The notes: generated from the letters alone by a model not told the origin. 10,263 bases of DNA from WLNJ01 sp037131165 (GCA_037131165.1 JBAXRO010000067.1:1-10263), one strand, 5' to 3'. Shown: positions 1 to 5,806, counted from the first letter of the stretch. Translations and numbers: made by a program.

Positions 1-1334
1 GCGGCGCCGATCGGGTTGCCCACGCTGCCCGGGGTGCTCGACGAGCTCGCGTTCGTGACGGTGTAGGAGCTGCTCCCGATCGCGTTGACCAGGGCCGGGG
101 TGGTCACGAAGTACGGCCTGATGCTGACCGGCATCTCGCCGACCGTGGCTGTAGGGGCGCTGCGCCACTTGAGCGAGAGCGTGTCACCGGGAATCACCGT
201 GCCCAGCGTGTCCGCTGCGTTGGGGGTGAAGAAGGCGGTCCATGTCGGCCCCCATTCAGTGTTCAGCAGGTTGAAGCCGAAGCGCGGGTATGAGGCCGGC
301 CTTGCCACGCACGTGTAGCGCGGTGAGCCGACTCCGGGCGTGCAGTTCTGCCCGGTGAAGTCGTACCACTTGGTTCCTGCTCCGCCGTTGGCGTCGTCGA
401 GGCCGAAGCCGATCTCGCTGAAGCCGTTGGCCTTCACGGTGCTCGAGGCTCCGGCGCACCAGGTCATCCCGCTCGGGCACTCGGCCCAGACAGCGTCCAG
501 CGGAGTCGCGGAAGGCCCACCGGGCATCAGGTAGGGCTGCCCGAGGTAGAACGCGAACCGCAGGCCCTCCATCGAACTGCCAAGAGCAGCGTTGATGGTG
601 GAAGCGGTCGCTCCAGCCTGGACGTTCTGGGCCCCCGGGTAACGCTGAATGATCCCCGAATAGGGCGTTACCTTCGCGCTGCTGCGGGCGCTCTGCGGGT
701 CCGTCATATCGAGAGTCCGGTCTCCGTCGTCGTCGACGTCGACGACATTCGGGACCCCGTCGAGGTCACAGTCGCCGCCAGGCCCGGACTCGGAGTTCGA
801 GCTGCCGCAGCTGGGGAGGCTCAGTGCCGCCCGAGCTCGGAAACCCGCGGGCGGCGCGGCGAGGCCGAGCCGGCCCGCGCCCGTCGGCTTGCCGGACACC
901 AGCCTGATCGAACCGGGCGTGAGCTGTACCTTGGAAGATGCCAACGAGGTCTTAAGCCTGCCGAATCCGGAAAGCACCACGAGCTCTCCGAGGTTGAGCG
1001 TGCTCGAGGAGGTCGAACGCAGCCGCACCGAGCCGCTCGTCCCCGCTGAGTTTCGGTTGAGGAGCACAGGACCCAGGTACTTGCCCTTCGAGCTGAAGAG
1101 CTGGAGCGACATTCCCGAGACCCTGTTGGAAGCAACCGGCAGCCGTACCGTGCCAGCCCCGGTTACGACCTTCGAAACCCCGGCTCCCTGAGTCGGCAGG
1201 GCGAAGATCCTCCCTGACCAGCCCGTCGGCGTCTTGATCGACAAGGTAACCGTCGAGGCGACGGCCGAGGCTCCCGCGGGCGCGATCAGGAAGGCGGTTG
1301 CGGTGAGCAGCGAAAGGGTGAACCTGATCCTCAT
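1..1334 (-). CDS. Secreted protein with Asp-rich calcium-loop-like segment (3' end outside window)
   Basis: The minus strand is open without a stop from an ATG at 1334 to the left edge (444 codons), so this is the 5' part of a longer gene. Residues 1-24 form a signal peptide (MRIRF, hydrophobic core, then GASA). Residues 25-165 are Ser/Thr/Gly-rich and beta-prone. Residues 188-205 carry the pattern DCDLDGVPNVVDVDDDGD, typical of thrombospondin type-3 or dockerin-like calcium loops, next to a Cys pair (C176, C189). After residue 220 comes a region rich in aromatic residues and Gly with several Cys, which I do not recognise. I infer an exported, calcium-stabilised surface or extracellular protein; no catalytic motif is visible. 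An in-frame GTG three codons upstream of the ATG is less likely because the ATG gives a normal signal peptide. The Shine-Dalgarno is weak. Its own promoter lies at 1396-1424. Confidence 0.8.
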   Translation of the reverse strand, partial: MRIRFTLSLLTATAFLIAPAGASAVASTVTLSIKTPTGWSGRIFALPTQGAGVSKVVTGAGTVRLPVASNRVSGMSLQLFSSKGKYLGPVLLNRNSAGTSGSVRLRSTSSSTLNLGELVVLSGFGRLKTSLASSKVQLTPGSIRLVSGKPTGAGRLGLAAPPAGFRARAALSLPSCGSSNSESGPGGDCDLDGVPNVVDVDDDGDRTLDMTDPQSARSSAKVTPYSGIIQRYPGAQNVQAGATASTINAALGSSMEGLRFAFYLGQPYLMPGGPSATPLDAVWAECPSGMTWCAGASSTVKANGFSEIGFGLDDANGGAGTKWYDFTGQNCTPGVGSPRYTCVARPASYPRFGFNLLNTEWGPTWTAFFTPNAADTLGTVIPGDTLSLKWRSAPTATVGEMPVSIRPYFVTTPALVNAIGSSSYTVTNASSSSTPGSVGNPIGA

Positions 1335-1395
1335 TGTTATCACTCGATTCTCGTCAGTTGGACGCCTGTCCGGAGCGACCGGGTCGATGCGGACG

Positions 1396-1424
1396 AGGCT
1401 AGCAAGCAGCCCGAGTTCGGTCAA
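1396..1424 (-). promoter_or_regulatory. Promoter of the secreted-protein gene at 1334
   Basis: On the minus strand TTGACC (1424-1419) is followed after exactly 17 nt by TAGCCT (1401-1396). This is a good match to the housekeeping -35/-10 pattern of actinobacteria. The predicted start of transcription near 1389 gives a leader of about 55 nt before the ATG at 1334. The site lies between the stop of the small gene at 1438 and the secreted-protein gene, so the latter need not depend on read-through. Confidence 0.55.
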
Positions 1425-1437
1425 TCGGCCGAGCCGG

Positions 1438-1728
1438 TCAATCTCCCTTGGCGAACTCGCGCTTGTTGATGATGATCAGCTCGCGGGCGAACTCGTCCGG
1501 CTCGATCGACTCCTTGATGTAATGCCCCTGCCCGGCTGCGACCGCGACGTGGACCTCGTTCCACAGCTGGTCGAACACCCAGGCGCTGCGGTGCAGCGGA
1601 TCCTCGGTCACTCCCTCGCCCTCGGCATTGAGGACGTGAAGCAGGTCGGCGATCGAGTCCATCAGGTCCAAGCGCACGCGGATCGCATCGATCTCGCGGG
1701 GTTTGTCGTCAGCGGGGGTCTTCGGCAA
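1438..1728 (-). CDS. Small conserved protein of unknown function, copy A (96 aa)
   Basis: I do not recognise the family. The protein is a paralogue of the one at 5114-5401: my hand alignment gives about 51 identities over 95 positions with one 1-residue gap. Shared blocks are IDAI.VRLDLM, ADL.HVL, DPL.R.A.VFD.LW.EV, GHY.K and IEPDEFAR. It looks soluble, acidic and largely helical, with no signal peptide or membrane segment. The frame is open back to 1908, but the extra N-terminus is Arg/Pro-rich junk that crosses the HD-gene remnant. I chose the TTG at 1728 because GGAAGG lies 8 nt upstream, and because copy B begins at an equivalent TTG with an equivalent ribosome site. A GTG at 1737 is also in frame but overlaps that site. 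The invariant His, Asp, Glu and Trp could bind a ligand or metal, but that is a guess. Confidence 0.75.
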   Translation of the reverse strand: MPKTPADDKPREIDAIRVRLDLMDSIADLLHVLNAEGEGVTEDPLHRSAWVFDQLWNEVHVAVAAGQGHYIKESIEPDEFARELIIINKREFAKGD

Positions 1729-1764
1729 TGCAGCCACCTTCCGTTCTTGGGATCGGAAGGGAAA

Positions 1765-1792
1765 GGTCGTAGCGCTCACCCGTTTCCTGACA
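1765..1792 (-). promoter_or_regulatory. Conserved leader block, possible promoter of copy A
   Basis: TGTCAGG (1792-1786), 15 nt, then ACGACC (1770-1765) upstream of the TTG at 1728. The same two words with the same 15-nt gap occur before copy B (5468-5441), while the bases between them differ. Two short blocks at fixed spacing in otherwise diverged leaders suggest a shared promoter or regulator site. The match to a standard -10 is poor. Confidence 0.35.
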
Positions 1793-1808
1793 GGCGCCGC
1801 CGCGAGGC

Positions 1809-1915
1809 GACGTCGCCGTGGTCGAGCACGATCGACCGGGCGTTGTGGAGCTCGACCGTCAGGGTGAGCGCCTCGGAGAAACGCCCGGCAAGCAAGGGGG
1901 AGGGGCAAGGCTCAT
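1809..1915 (-). pseudogene. Remnant of the HD-hydrolase gene with internal deletion and frameshift
   Basis: This stretch matches both ends of the intact HD gene at 6205-6789. The part from ATG (1915) to about 1849 matches its first 24 codons, and the part from about 1855 to 1809 matches codons 131-144 (LHNARSIALDHGDV). The middle, about 108 codons or 324 bp, is missing. The joint falls at a shared AGCT/CAC word (ELH in the N-terminus, KLH in the middle), and the deletion itself keeps the frame. One C is also missing from the C-run after ATGAGCCTTGCC, which shifts the frame near the start. The remnant has lost all predicted metal-site residues (H39, H63, D64, D129) and everything after residue 144, so it cannot be an enzyme. 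It lies directly upstream of copy A, as the intact gene lies upstream of copy B. Confidence 0.8.
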
Positions 1916-1935
1916 CGGCCACGCGCCGACTCGGC

Positions 1936-1966
1936 TTCGACACCCACCCGAGCGAGCCAATACGCT
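1936..1966 (+). promoter_or_regulatory. Possible leaderless promoter of the gene at 1974
   Basis: TTCGAC (1936-1941), 19 nt, then TACGCT (1961-1966), which ends 7 nt before the GTG at 1974. Transcription would start at or next to the start codon, matching the absence of a ribosome binding site. The -35 match and the long spacer are weak. Confidence 0.3.
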
Positions 1967-1973
1967 TCCTTCG

Positions 1974-3560
1974 GTGATCAAGGGAACAGTCACAGTTGCC
2001 GCAGCACTCGCAGTGCTCGTCAGTCTGCCGGGGTCGGTTCTCGCCGCGCCGAAGCGCGTCCCGCCAACGGAGATCCTGTCGTCGGTTGCGCTCGGCAACG
2101 TGAAGGTCGGCGTATCGCCTCGTGACGAGGCGATAGTCGTCGGTGACATCGACAACGGTGCGTCGGATCCGACCTTGGTCGCTCGCGTTCGCGGCTCCGG
2201 TGGACGCCTCTCCGTCGCACAGGAACTGAGTCGCACCGGCAACGCGGAAGTACCGCGCGACATCGAGTTCAACGCTGGGGGAGACACCTTCCTCTCGTGG
2301 GGCATCGCGACCGGCAGATCCCCCGGCGAGCGCTCATTCCGCAAGGCGGGAGGCCTGTTCTCGGTCCCGATGCCCTGGCCGGAAGGCTCCTGCACCCGCT
2401 TGAGCTCGGTCCGCTTCACCGCCGATGGACTCCCCGAGGTCGCCTGCTCGGCAACGCTCTCATCGGGCGCGGCGAGGGACACGGCCATCAGCGTCACCGG
2501 CTCCACCTCGGAAGGGGTGCTTTTTGGCCTCCCGACGACCCTCCAACCCGCAGTCAACTTCGGCTTCCTGACGCCGCATCTCGACATCGGCCCGGACGGC
2601 ACCCGAGCCGTAGCCTGGAGGGTCGACGAAGGCAGCGGCCCGGGCCAAGCCCAGAAGGTGAAGTTCGCGGTCGCTCCCCCGGGTGGCCCTTTCGGCTCCA
2701 CGCAGCAGGCCGCTTCGGTGCTGCTCAGCACGGGTGGGTTCGCCGAACTCGGTGGCATTTCCGTACTGGCCGACGGAAGGGTCGCGATCCTTTACGAGCG
2801 GTCCGGTGGAGGCCCGCCGCAGCCCCACGTGCTGATCCGCAAGCCGGACGGGACCTTGGTCGATTTACCGCTGCCGACCACCACTGCGCAGGGCAGGATC
2901 TCGATCGTTCGCGACGGCACGGGCGCGCTCGTCCTCTGGGCTGAAGACAGCGGCTTCGCCACACCGGTGACGTTCAAGGTCGGCTCGCTCGTCGGCGATT
3001 CGATCCCCGACTCTTCGATCCAGACCCTCGACAACGGGGTCTCCGGAATGACGCAGACCGGCGACCTGCTCGTCGCGCCCAACGGGGCGGCCGCCTTTGC
3101 ACGCAGGCTCAGCGTCGCCGGTGATCAGGTGCTCGGAGCGTGGGTCCGGCCCGCCCGAGGCAGGCCGTTCGCCGGGCCGTTCACGATCGGCTCGGAGGAT
3201 TCGATTTCCTCCTTCAGTGCCGCGCTCGACAAGCACGGCTCCCTCAGCGCCGCCTGGATCCGCGACGAGACCGTCGACAAGGTGTTCTTCGGTGGGCTCG
3301 ATGCCGCCGGACCGTCGCTTTCACGCCTGGCTATGCCGGCGCGGCTGAGGGCAGGCAGAGCAGGCCGGTTCAGCGTCTCAGCGACCGACCCGGCGGGAGT
3401 GAAGGCGGTCAAGTGGTCCTTCGGCGACCGCAAGAGCGCGACAGGCGGAAGGGTCGGCCATTCGTTCGCGCGGCCCGGGCGCTACCGGGTGACCGTCACC
3501 GCTACCGACGAGGCTGGCCAGAGCACGAAGGCCAGCCGCGTCGTCGCCGTCGGGCGCTGA
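1974..3560 (+). CDS. Secreted beta-propeller-like protein with C-terminal PKD domain (528 aa)
   Basis: I start the gene at GTG 1974, which begins a signal peptide (VIKGTVTVAAALAVLVSLPG, then SVLA-AP). The frame is open upstream to 1818, but those 52 codons are antisense to the HD-gene remnant and are not export-like. Residues of about 40-440 contain recurring blade-like units ending in patterns such as DGTRAVAWR, DGRVAILYER, GTGALVLWAE and HGSLSAAWIR. This is the style of actinobacterial secreted propellers, though I cannot assign a Pfam family by eye. Residues of about 451-528 form a PKD domain (WSFGD at 481-485, then G..VGHSF..PGRYRVTVTATD). The PKD fold usually spaces or anchors extracellular domains. 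No catalytic motif, sortase signal or membrane anchor is seen. There is no Shine-Dalgarno; TACGCT at 1961-1966 suggests a leaderless message. Confidence 0.8.
   Translation: MIKGTVTVAAALAVLVSLPGSVLAAPKRVPPTEILSSVALGNVKVGVSPRDEAIVVGDIDNGASDPTLVARVRGSGGRLSVAQELSRTGNAEVPRDIEFNAGGDTFLSWGIATGRSPGERSFRKAGGLFSVPMPWPEGSCTRLSSVRFTADGLPEVACSATLSSGAARDTAISVTGSTSEGVLFGLPTTLQPAVNFGFLTPHLDIGPDGTRAVAWRVDEGSGPGQAQKVKFAVAPPGGPFGSTQQAASVLLSTGGFAELGGISVLADGRVAILYERSGGGPPQPHVLIRKPDGTLVDLPLPTTTAQGRISIVRDGTGALVLWAEDSGFATPVTFKVGSLVGDSIPDSSIQTLDNGVSGMTQTGDLLVAPNGAAAFARRLSVAGDQVLGAWVRPARGRPFAGPFTIGSEDSISSFSAALDKHGSLSAAWIRDETVDKVFFGGLDAAGPSLSRLAMPARLRAGRAGRFSVSATDPAGVKAVKWSFGDRKSATGGRVGHSFARPGRYRVTVTATDEAGQSTKASRVVAVGR
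2113..2135. repeat. Perfect 11-bp inverted repeat with 1-nt centre inside a coding region
   Basis: The left arm TATCGCCTCGT (2113-2123) and right arm ACGAGGCGATA (2125-2135) are exact reverse complements around a single G at 2124. It lies 139 nt into the secreted-protein gene and encodes part of VSPRDEAIV. It could be an operator-like site or an mRNA hairpin, or chance aided by high GC. Confidence 0.6.
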
Positions 3561-3618
3561 CGCCATGGGCCAAGACCAGGGTGCTCTTCGGTGCCGTCTG
3601 ACCGGATAGTCGAACCCG

Positions 3619-3660
3619 TTTCACACTCTGTTCACCAGCACCCCCGGGCCGGGGTATAGC
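3619..3660 (+). promoter_or_regulatory. Promoter of pit with PHO-box-like direct repeat
   Basis: TTTCACA (3619-3625) and GTTCACC (3630-3636) form a direct repeat with an 11-bp period. This is the known period and core (GTTCACC) of PhoP-binding PHO boxes in Streptomyces. The second copy contains a plausible -35 (TTCACC 3631-3636), which is followed after 18 nt by TATAGC (3655-3660). The next gene is a phosphate permease, so phosphate control by a PhoP-type regulator is a natural inference. Only two units are visible and the first is imperfect. Confidence 0.5.
3642..3654. repeat. 13-bp GC palindrome between -35 and -10 of pit
   Basis: CCCCGG (3642-3647), G, then CCGGGG (3649-3654), perfectly symmetrical and abutting the proposed -10 box at 3655. 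It could be an operator, or a short hairpin ending the message of the gene that stops at 3560. No T-run follows. Confidence 0.45.
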
Positions 3661-3672
3661 CTCCGCCACCGC

Positions 3673-4824
3673 ATGGGCCAAGACATCGTCTTCTTCCTCG
3701 TCGTCGCCGTCGCTTTGGCGTTCGACTTCACCAACGGCTTCCATGACACGGCCAACTCGATGGCGACGACGATCGCCACCGGTGCGCTCAAGCCCAAGCA
3801 GGCCGTGACCGTCGCGGCGATCCTCAACTTCGTCGGCGCTTTCCTCTCCCTGACGGTGGTCGCGACGATCGCCAAGGGGATCGTCGATGCCGGTGCGGTA
3901 ACTCCCGAGATCATCTTCGCCGGCCTGGCCGGGGCGATCGCCTGGAACCTCGCGACCTGGTGGTTCGGCATACCTTCCTCCTCGTCCCACGCCCTGATCG
4001 GTGGTGTCGTCGGCGCGACGATCGTCGCTGTCGGGACCAATGCCGTCATGTTCGACGGGATCGCGTCGAAGGTCCTGATCCCGGCCGTGATCGCACCGAT
4101 CCTCGCCGGGCTCGTGGCCCTGCTCGCAACCGTGATCGTCTACCGGATCATCCGCGGGCTCGAAGTCAACCGGGCCGAGCGCGGCTTCCGGTGGGCTCAG
4201 GTCGCCTCCTCTTCGACCGTGGCTCTCGCGCACGGGACCAACGACGCGCAGAAGACGATGGGGATCATCGTGCTCGCGATGATCTCCACCGGCCGTCTGC
4301 CCGACTCCGGGTTCGACGTGCCGACCTGGGTGATCGTCTCGTGCGCGACCGCAATCGCACTCGGAACATGGACCGGCGGCTGGCGGATCATCAAGACGCT
4401 CGGCAACGACGTCACCGAGGTCCGCGCACCTCAAGGATTCAGCTCCGAATCGGTCGCCGCGACCGTGATCCTCGCCTCGTCGCACTTCGGCTATCCGCTC
4501 TCCACGACCCAGGTCGTGTCCGGTGCGGTAACCGGATCGGGCGTCGCCCGCCCGGGCAACAGCGTCGACTGGAGGGTCATCGGCAGGATCGTCGTCGGCT
4601 GGCTGCTGACCCTGCCGGCCGCCGCCATCGCCGGTGGACTGGCCAATGCGACAGTGGAGCTGTTCGGCACCGACCAGCCCGAGGTGGGCGCTTTGATCGT
4701 CGCTTCGGTCGGCGCGGTCGGATGCTTCCTGCTCTGGCGGGCGAACCAGCGCAGCAAGGTCGACCCGGATTCGGTCGTCGAGTTCGCTCCCGAGCCGGCC
4801 GACGCGGCGAAGGCGATCGCATGA
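3673..4824 (+). CDS. pit: PiT-family inorganic phosphate transporter
   Basis: This is an integral membrane permease that brings in phosphate, usually as a metal-phosphate complex in symport with protons (or sodium in some members). Its 383 residues are nearly all hydrophobic helices. The two inverted family signatures are clear: TNGFHDTANSMAT (20-32) in the first half and AHGTNDAQKTMGII (186-199) in the second, each with the conserved N-D pair of the transport site. Other family blocks are WWFGIPSSSSHALIGG (96-111) and GYPLSTTQVVSGAVTGSG (273-290). The ATG at 3673 lies only 12 nt after a likely -10 box and has no Shine-Dalgarno, so the leader is very short. The stop overlaps the next start as ATGA (4821-4824). 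The upstream PHO-box-like repeat suggests induction or repression by phosphate supply. Length is typical of bacterial low-affinity PiT proteins, and no key residue is missing. Confidence 0.95.
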   Translation: MGQDIVFFLVVAVALAFDFTNGFHDTANSMATTIATGALKPKQAVTVAAILNFVGAFLSLTVVATIAKGIVDAGAVTPEIIFAGLAGAIAWNLATWWFGIPSSSSHALIGGVVGATIVAVGTNAVMFDGIASKVLIPAVIAPILAGLVALLATVIVYRIIRGLEVNRAERGFRWAQVASSSTVALAHGTNDAQKTMGIIVLAMISTGRLPDSGFDVPTWVIVSCATAIALGTWTGGWRIIKTLGNDVTEVRAPQGFSSESVAATVILASSHFGYPLSTTQVVSGAVTGSGVARPGNSVDWRVIGRIVVGWLLTLPAAAIAGGLANATVELFGTDQPEVGALIVASVGAVGCFLLWRANQRSKVDPDSVVEFAPEPADAAKAIA

Positions 4825-5072
4825 CCCTTTCGATCGCCAAGGGAATCGTGGACTGGGCCGCCCTCGGTCAGGTCGCCCTGATCTCACTCCTGATCGGGGT
4901 GGTCGTCACCACCGCGCTGGCGGTCGCGGTGCGCTCCTTCCTTGTCGGGGCGGACGCATCCCAATCGGGAGATGGCGCCGGCGCGATCCGCAGACAGGTA
5001 ACGGGTGTGCTCGCTGTGGCGATCGCCGTCGGCGTGTTCTCGCTCGGGATCTACGAGATCGCTGTCGCCTGA
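4821..5072 (+). CDS. Small two-helix membrane protein coupled to pit (83 aa)
   Basis: The start ATG overlaps the pit stop by 4 nt (ATGA), so translation is almost certainly coupled. The 83 residues hold two membrane segments, about 16-42 (ALGQVALISLLIGVVVTTAL) and 60-80 (VTGVLAVAIAVGVFSLGIY). They are joined by a short hydrophilic loop (GADASQSGDGAGAIRR). Short hydrophobic proteins directly after pit genes are a recurring arrangement in actinobacteria; their role is not established to my knowledge. I infer an accessory subunit that stabilises or tunes the PiT permease. The product ends just before a strong hairpin at 5074-5100, making this a two-gene operon. The same codons also lie in a longer open frame through pit, but that frame is a shadow before 4821. 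Confidence 0.85.
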   Translation: MTLSIAKGIVDWAALGQVALISLLIGVVVTTALAVAVRSFLVGADASQSGDGAGAIRRQVTGVLAVAIAVGVFSLGIYEIAVA

Positions 5073-5073
5073 C

Positions 5074-5100
5074 GCTCGCCCCCGGAAGGCCCGGGGGAGC
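5074..5100. terminator. Hairpin terminator of the pit operon, probably bidirectional
   Basis: CCCCCGG (5079-5085), loop AAGGC, then CCGGGGG (5091-5097): a perfect 7-bp all-GC stem. It extends by GCT (5074-5076) against AGC (5098-5100) across a 2-nt bulge. It lies between the convergent stops at 5072 and 5114, so it can serve both genes. There is no clear T-run, as is common in actinobacteria. Confidence 0.7.
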
Positions 5101-5113
5101 CGTCCGGCGTTGC

Positions 5114-5401
5114 TCAGTGATCGAGCGGCAGGCCGCGCTTCCGCGTGACGACCACTGCGCGGGCGAACTCGTCCGGCTCGATCGCGTCCTTGAAGTAGTG
5201 GCCGAACGCTCCGGAGACTGCGATCGCGACCTCGATCCAAAGGCGATCGAACACAGAGGCATCGCGTTTCAAGGGGTCGGTAACCGTGGCCGGGACCTCC
5301 GAATGCAGGACGTGAAAGAGGTCGGCAAGTGCGTACATCAGGTCAAGCCGCACGTCTATCGCGTCGATCGTGATCGGCTCGTCGGCGGGCAGGTCGGGCA
5401 A
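5114..5401 (-). CDS. Small conserved protein of unknown function, copy B (95 aa)
   Basis: This is the paralogue of copy A at 1438-1728, with about 54% identity by hand alignment over the full length. The two genes also share an exact 26-nt stretch (5159-5184 and 1483-1508) covering the codons for IEPDEFAR. The start is TTG at 5401, with GGAAAGG 7 nt upstream. No ATG precedes the conserved IDAIDVRLDLM block, and copy A uses an equivalent TTG. The protein appears soluble and helical with invariant W, H, E and D residues, and no signal peptide or membrane segment. It is the last gene of the minus-strand cluster that contains the HD hydrolase and the toxin-antitoxin pair, 93 nt after the toxin stop, and may have its own promoter (5441-5468). 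Function unknown; the repeated pairing with an HD gene suggests a partner role. Confidence 0.8.
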   Translation of the reverse strand: MPDLPADEPITIDAIDVRLDLMYALADLFHVLHSEVPATVTDPLKRDASVFDRLWIEVAIAVSGAFGHYFKDAIEPDEFARAVVVTRKRGLPLDH

Positions 5402-5440
5402 GAGTGAACCTTTCCTTCTGGGAGTTGACTGCGAGGCATC

Positions 5441-5468
5441 GGTCGTCGCGGTGCTCGACTACCTGACA
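5441..5468 (-). promoter_or_regulatory. Conserved leader block, possible promoter of copy B
   Basis: TGTCAGG (5468-5462), 15 nt, then ACGACC (5446-5441), the same words and spacing as before copy A. The distance from TGTCAGG to the TTG start is 67 nt here and 64 nt in copy A. Conservation in diverged leaders suggests function, but the -10 is not a consensus one. Confidence 0.35.
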
Positions 5469-5481
5469 CGGTCCTGCGTCG

Positions 5482-5497
5482 TGAGCCGAGTCGCTCA
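5482..5497 (-). terminator. Weak hairpin at the end of the toxin gene
   Basis: TGAGC (5497-5493), 6-nt loop, then GCTCA (5486-5482) on the minus strand. The first arm contains the toxin stop codon. A 5-bp stem without a T-run is weak evidence. Confidence 0.2.
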
Positions 5498-5806
5498 GGG
5501 AGAGCTGAAGATCTCGTGGGTGCCCAGCCGCCGCCAGCGGACCCCGGCTTCGCCCTCGACCGAAATCCATTCCCAGGTCGCACGCCCATCCGGGTTGGTC
5601 ATGCTCCAGGTCATCTCCCAGACACCCGAGGCTCCCTCCACCGGCTTGACCCGCAGGCCGTTCGGCCAGGGTGCCGCCTCGCCCGCAGCTGCCCTGACCG
5701 CACAGTCATGGAATCCGGGAAGTACCTTCCGCAGGAAGCGCTCGCGATGGGCGCGCGGCAGCGCGCTGAAGTCACGATCGAAGGCGCGTGTTGTCTCGAA
5801 CTTCAG
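5495..5806 (-). CDS. RelE/ParE-like toxin with probable CTG start (103 aa)
   Basis: The sequence resembles RelE/ParE-superfamily toxins: K-F-E-T-T..F..D at the N-terminus, a helical R-rich block (LPRAHRERFLRKVLPGF, 15-31), then LRVKPVEGASGVWEMTWSM and a terminal GRATWEWISVE..AGVRWRRLGTHEIF. Such toxins usually cut mRNA at the ribosome or poison gyrase; which applies here cannot be read by eye. The start is unusual. No ATG, GTG or TTG lies near the conserved N-terminus. The next usable start upstream would overlap the antitoxin gene by about 120 nt and add an Arg/Pro-rich shadow. CTG at 5806 overlaps the antitoxin stop as CTGA and has GAAGG 9 nt upstream, which fits coupled translation. The order antitoxin-toxin and the 4-nt overlap are classic for type II modules. 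The ParE/RelE call rests on pattern, not a search. Confidence 0.7.
   Translation of the reverse strand: MKFETTRAFDRDFSALPRAHRERFLRKVLPGFHDCAVRAAAGEAAPWPNGLRVKPVEGASGVWEMTWSMTNPDGRATWEWISVEGEAGVRWRRLGTHEIFSSP

Noticed and set aside
721..750. GTCGAC-rich short tandem sequence
   Set aside because: It encodes the Asp-rich calcium-loop segment of the left-hand gene, which explains the repetition.
1729..1908. N-terminal extension of copy A
   Set aside because: It translates the HD remnant in a wrong frame and lies upstream of the ribosome site and TTG start shared with copy B.
1818..1973. N-terminal extension of the secreted PKD protein
   Set aside because: These codons are antisense to the HD-gene remnant and precede a complete signal peptide that starts at GTG 1974.
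3564..3684. 13-nt direct repeat CATGGGCCAAGAC at 3564-3576 and 3672-3684
   Set aside because: A repeat of this length is expected about once by chance in a 10-kb GC-rich window, and no element structure surrounds it. The second copy is simply the pit start.
3960..4820. Upstream extension of the small membrane protein frame through pit
   Set aside because: Only the part from ATG 4821 looks like a membrane protein. The rest is Arg-rich shadow, and the ATGA overlap gives a natural start.
3502..4887. A 461-codon open frame antisense to pit
   Set aside because: The composition is low-complexity Asp/Arg/Gly, and the plus strand encodes an unmistakable PiT transporter over the same bases.
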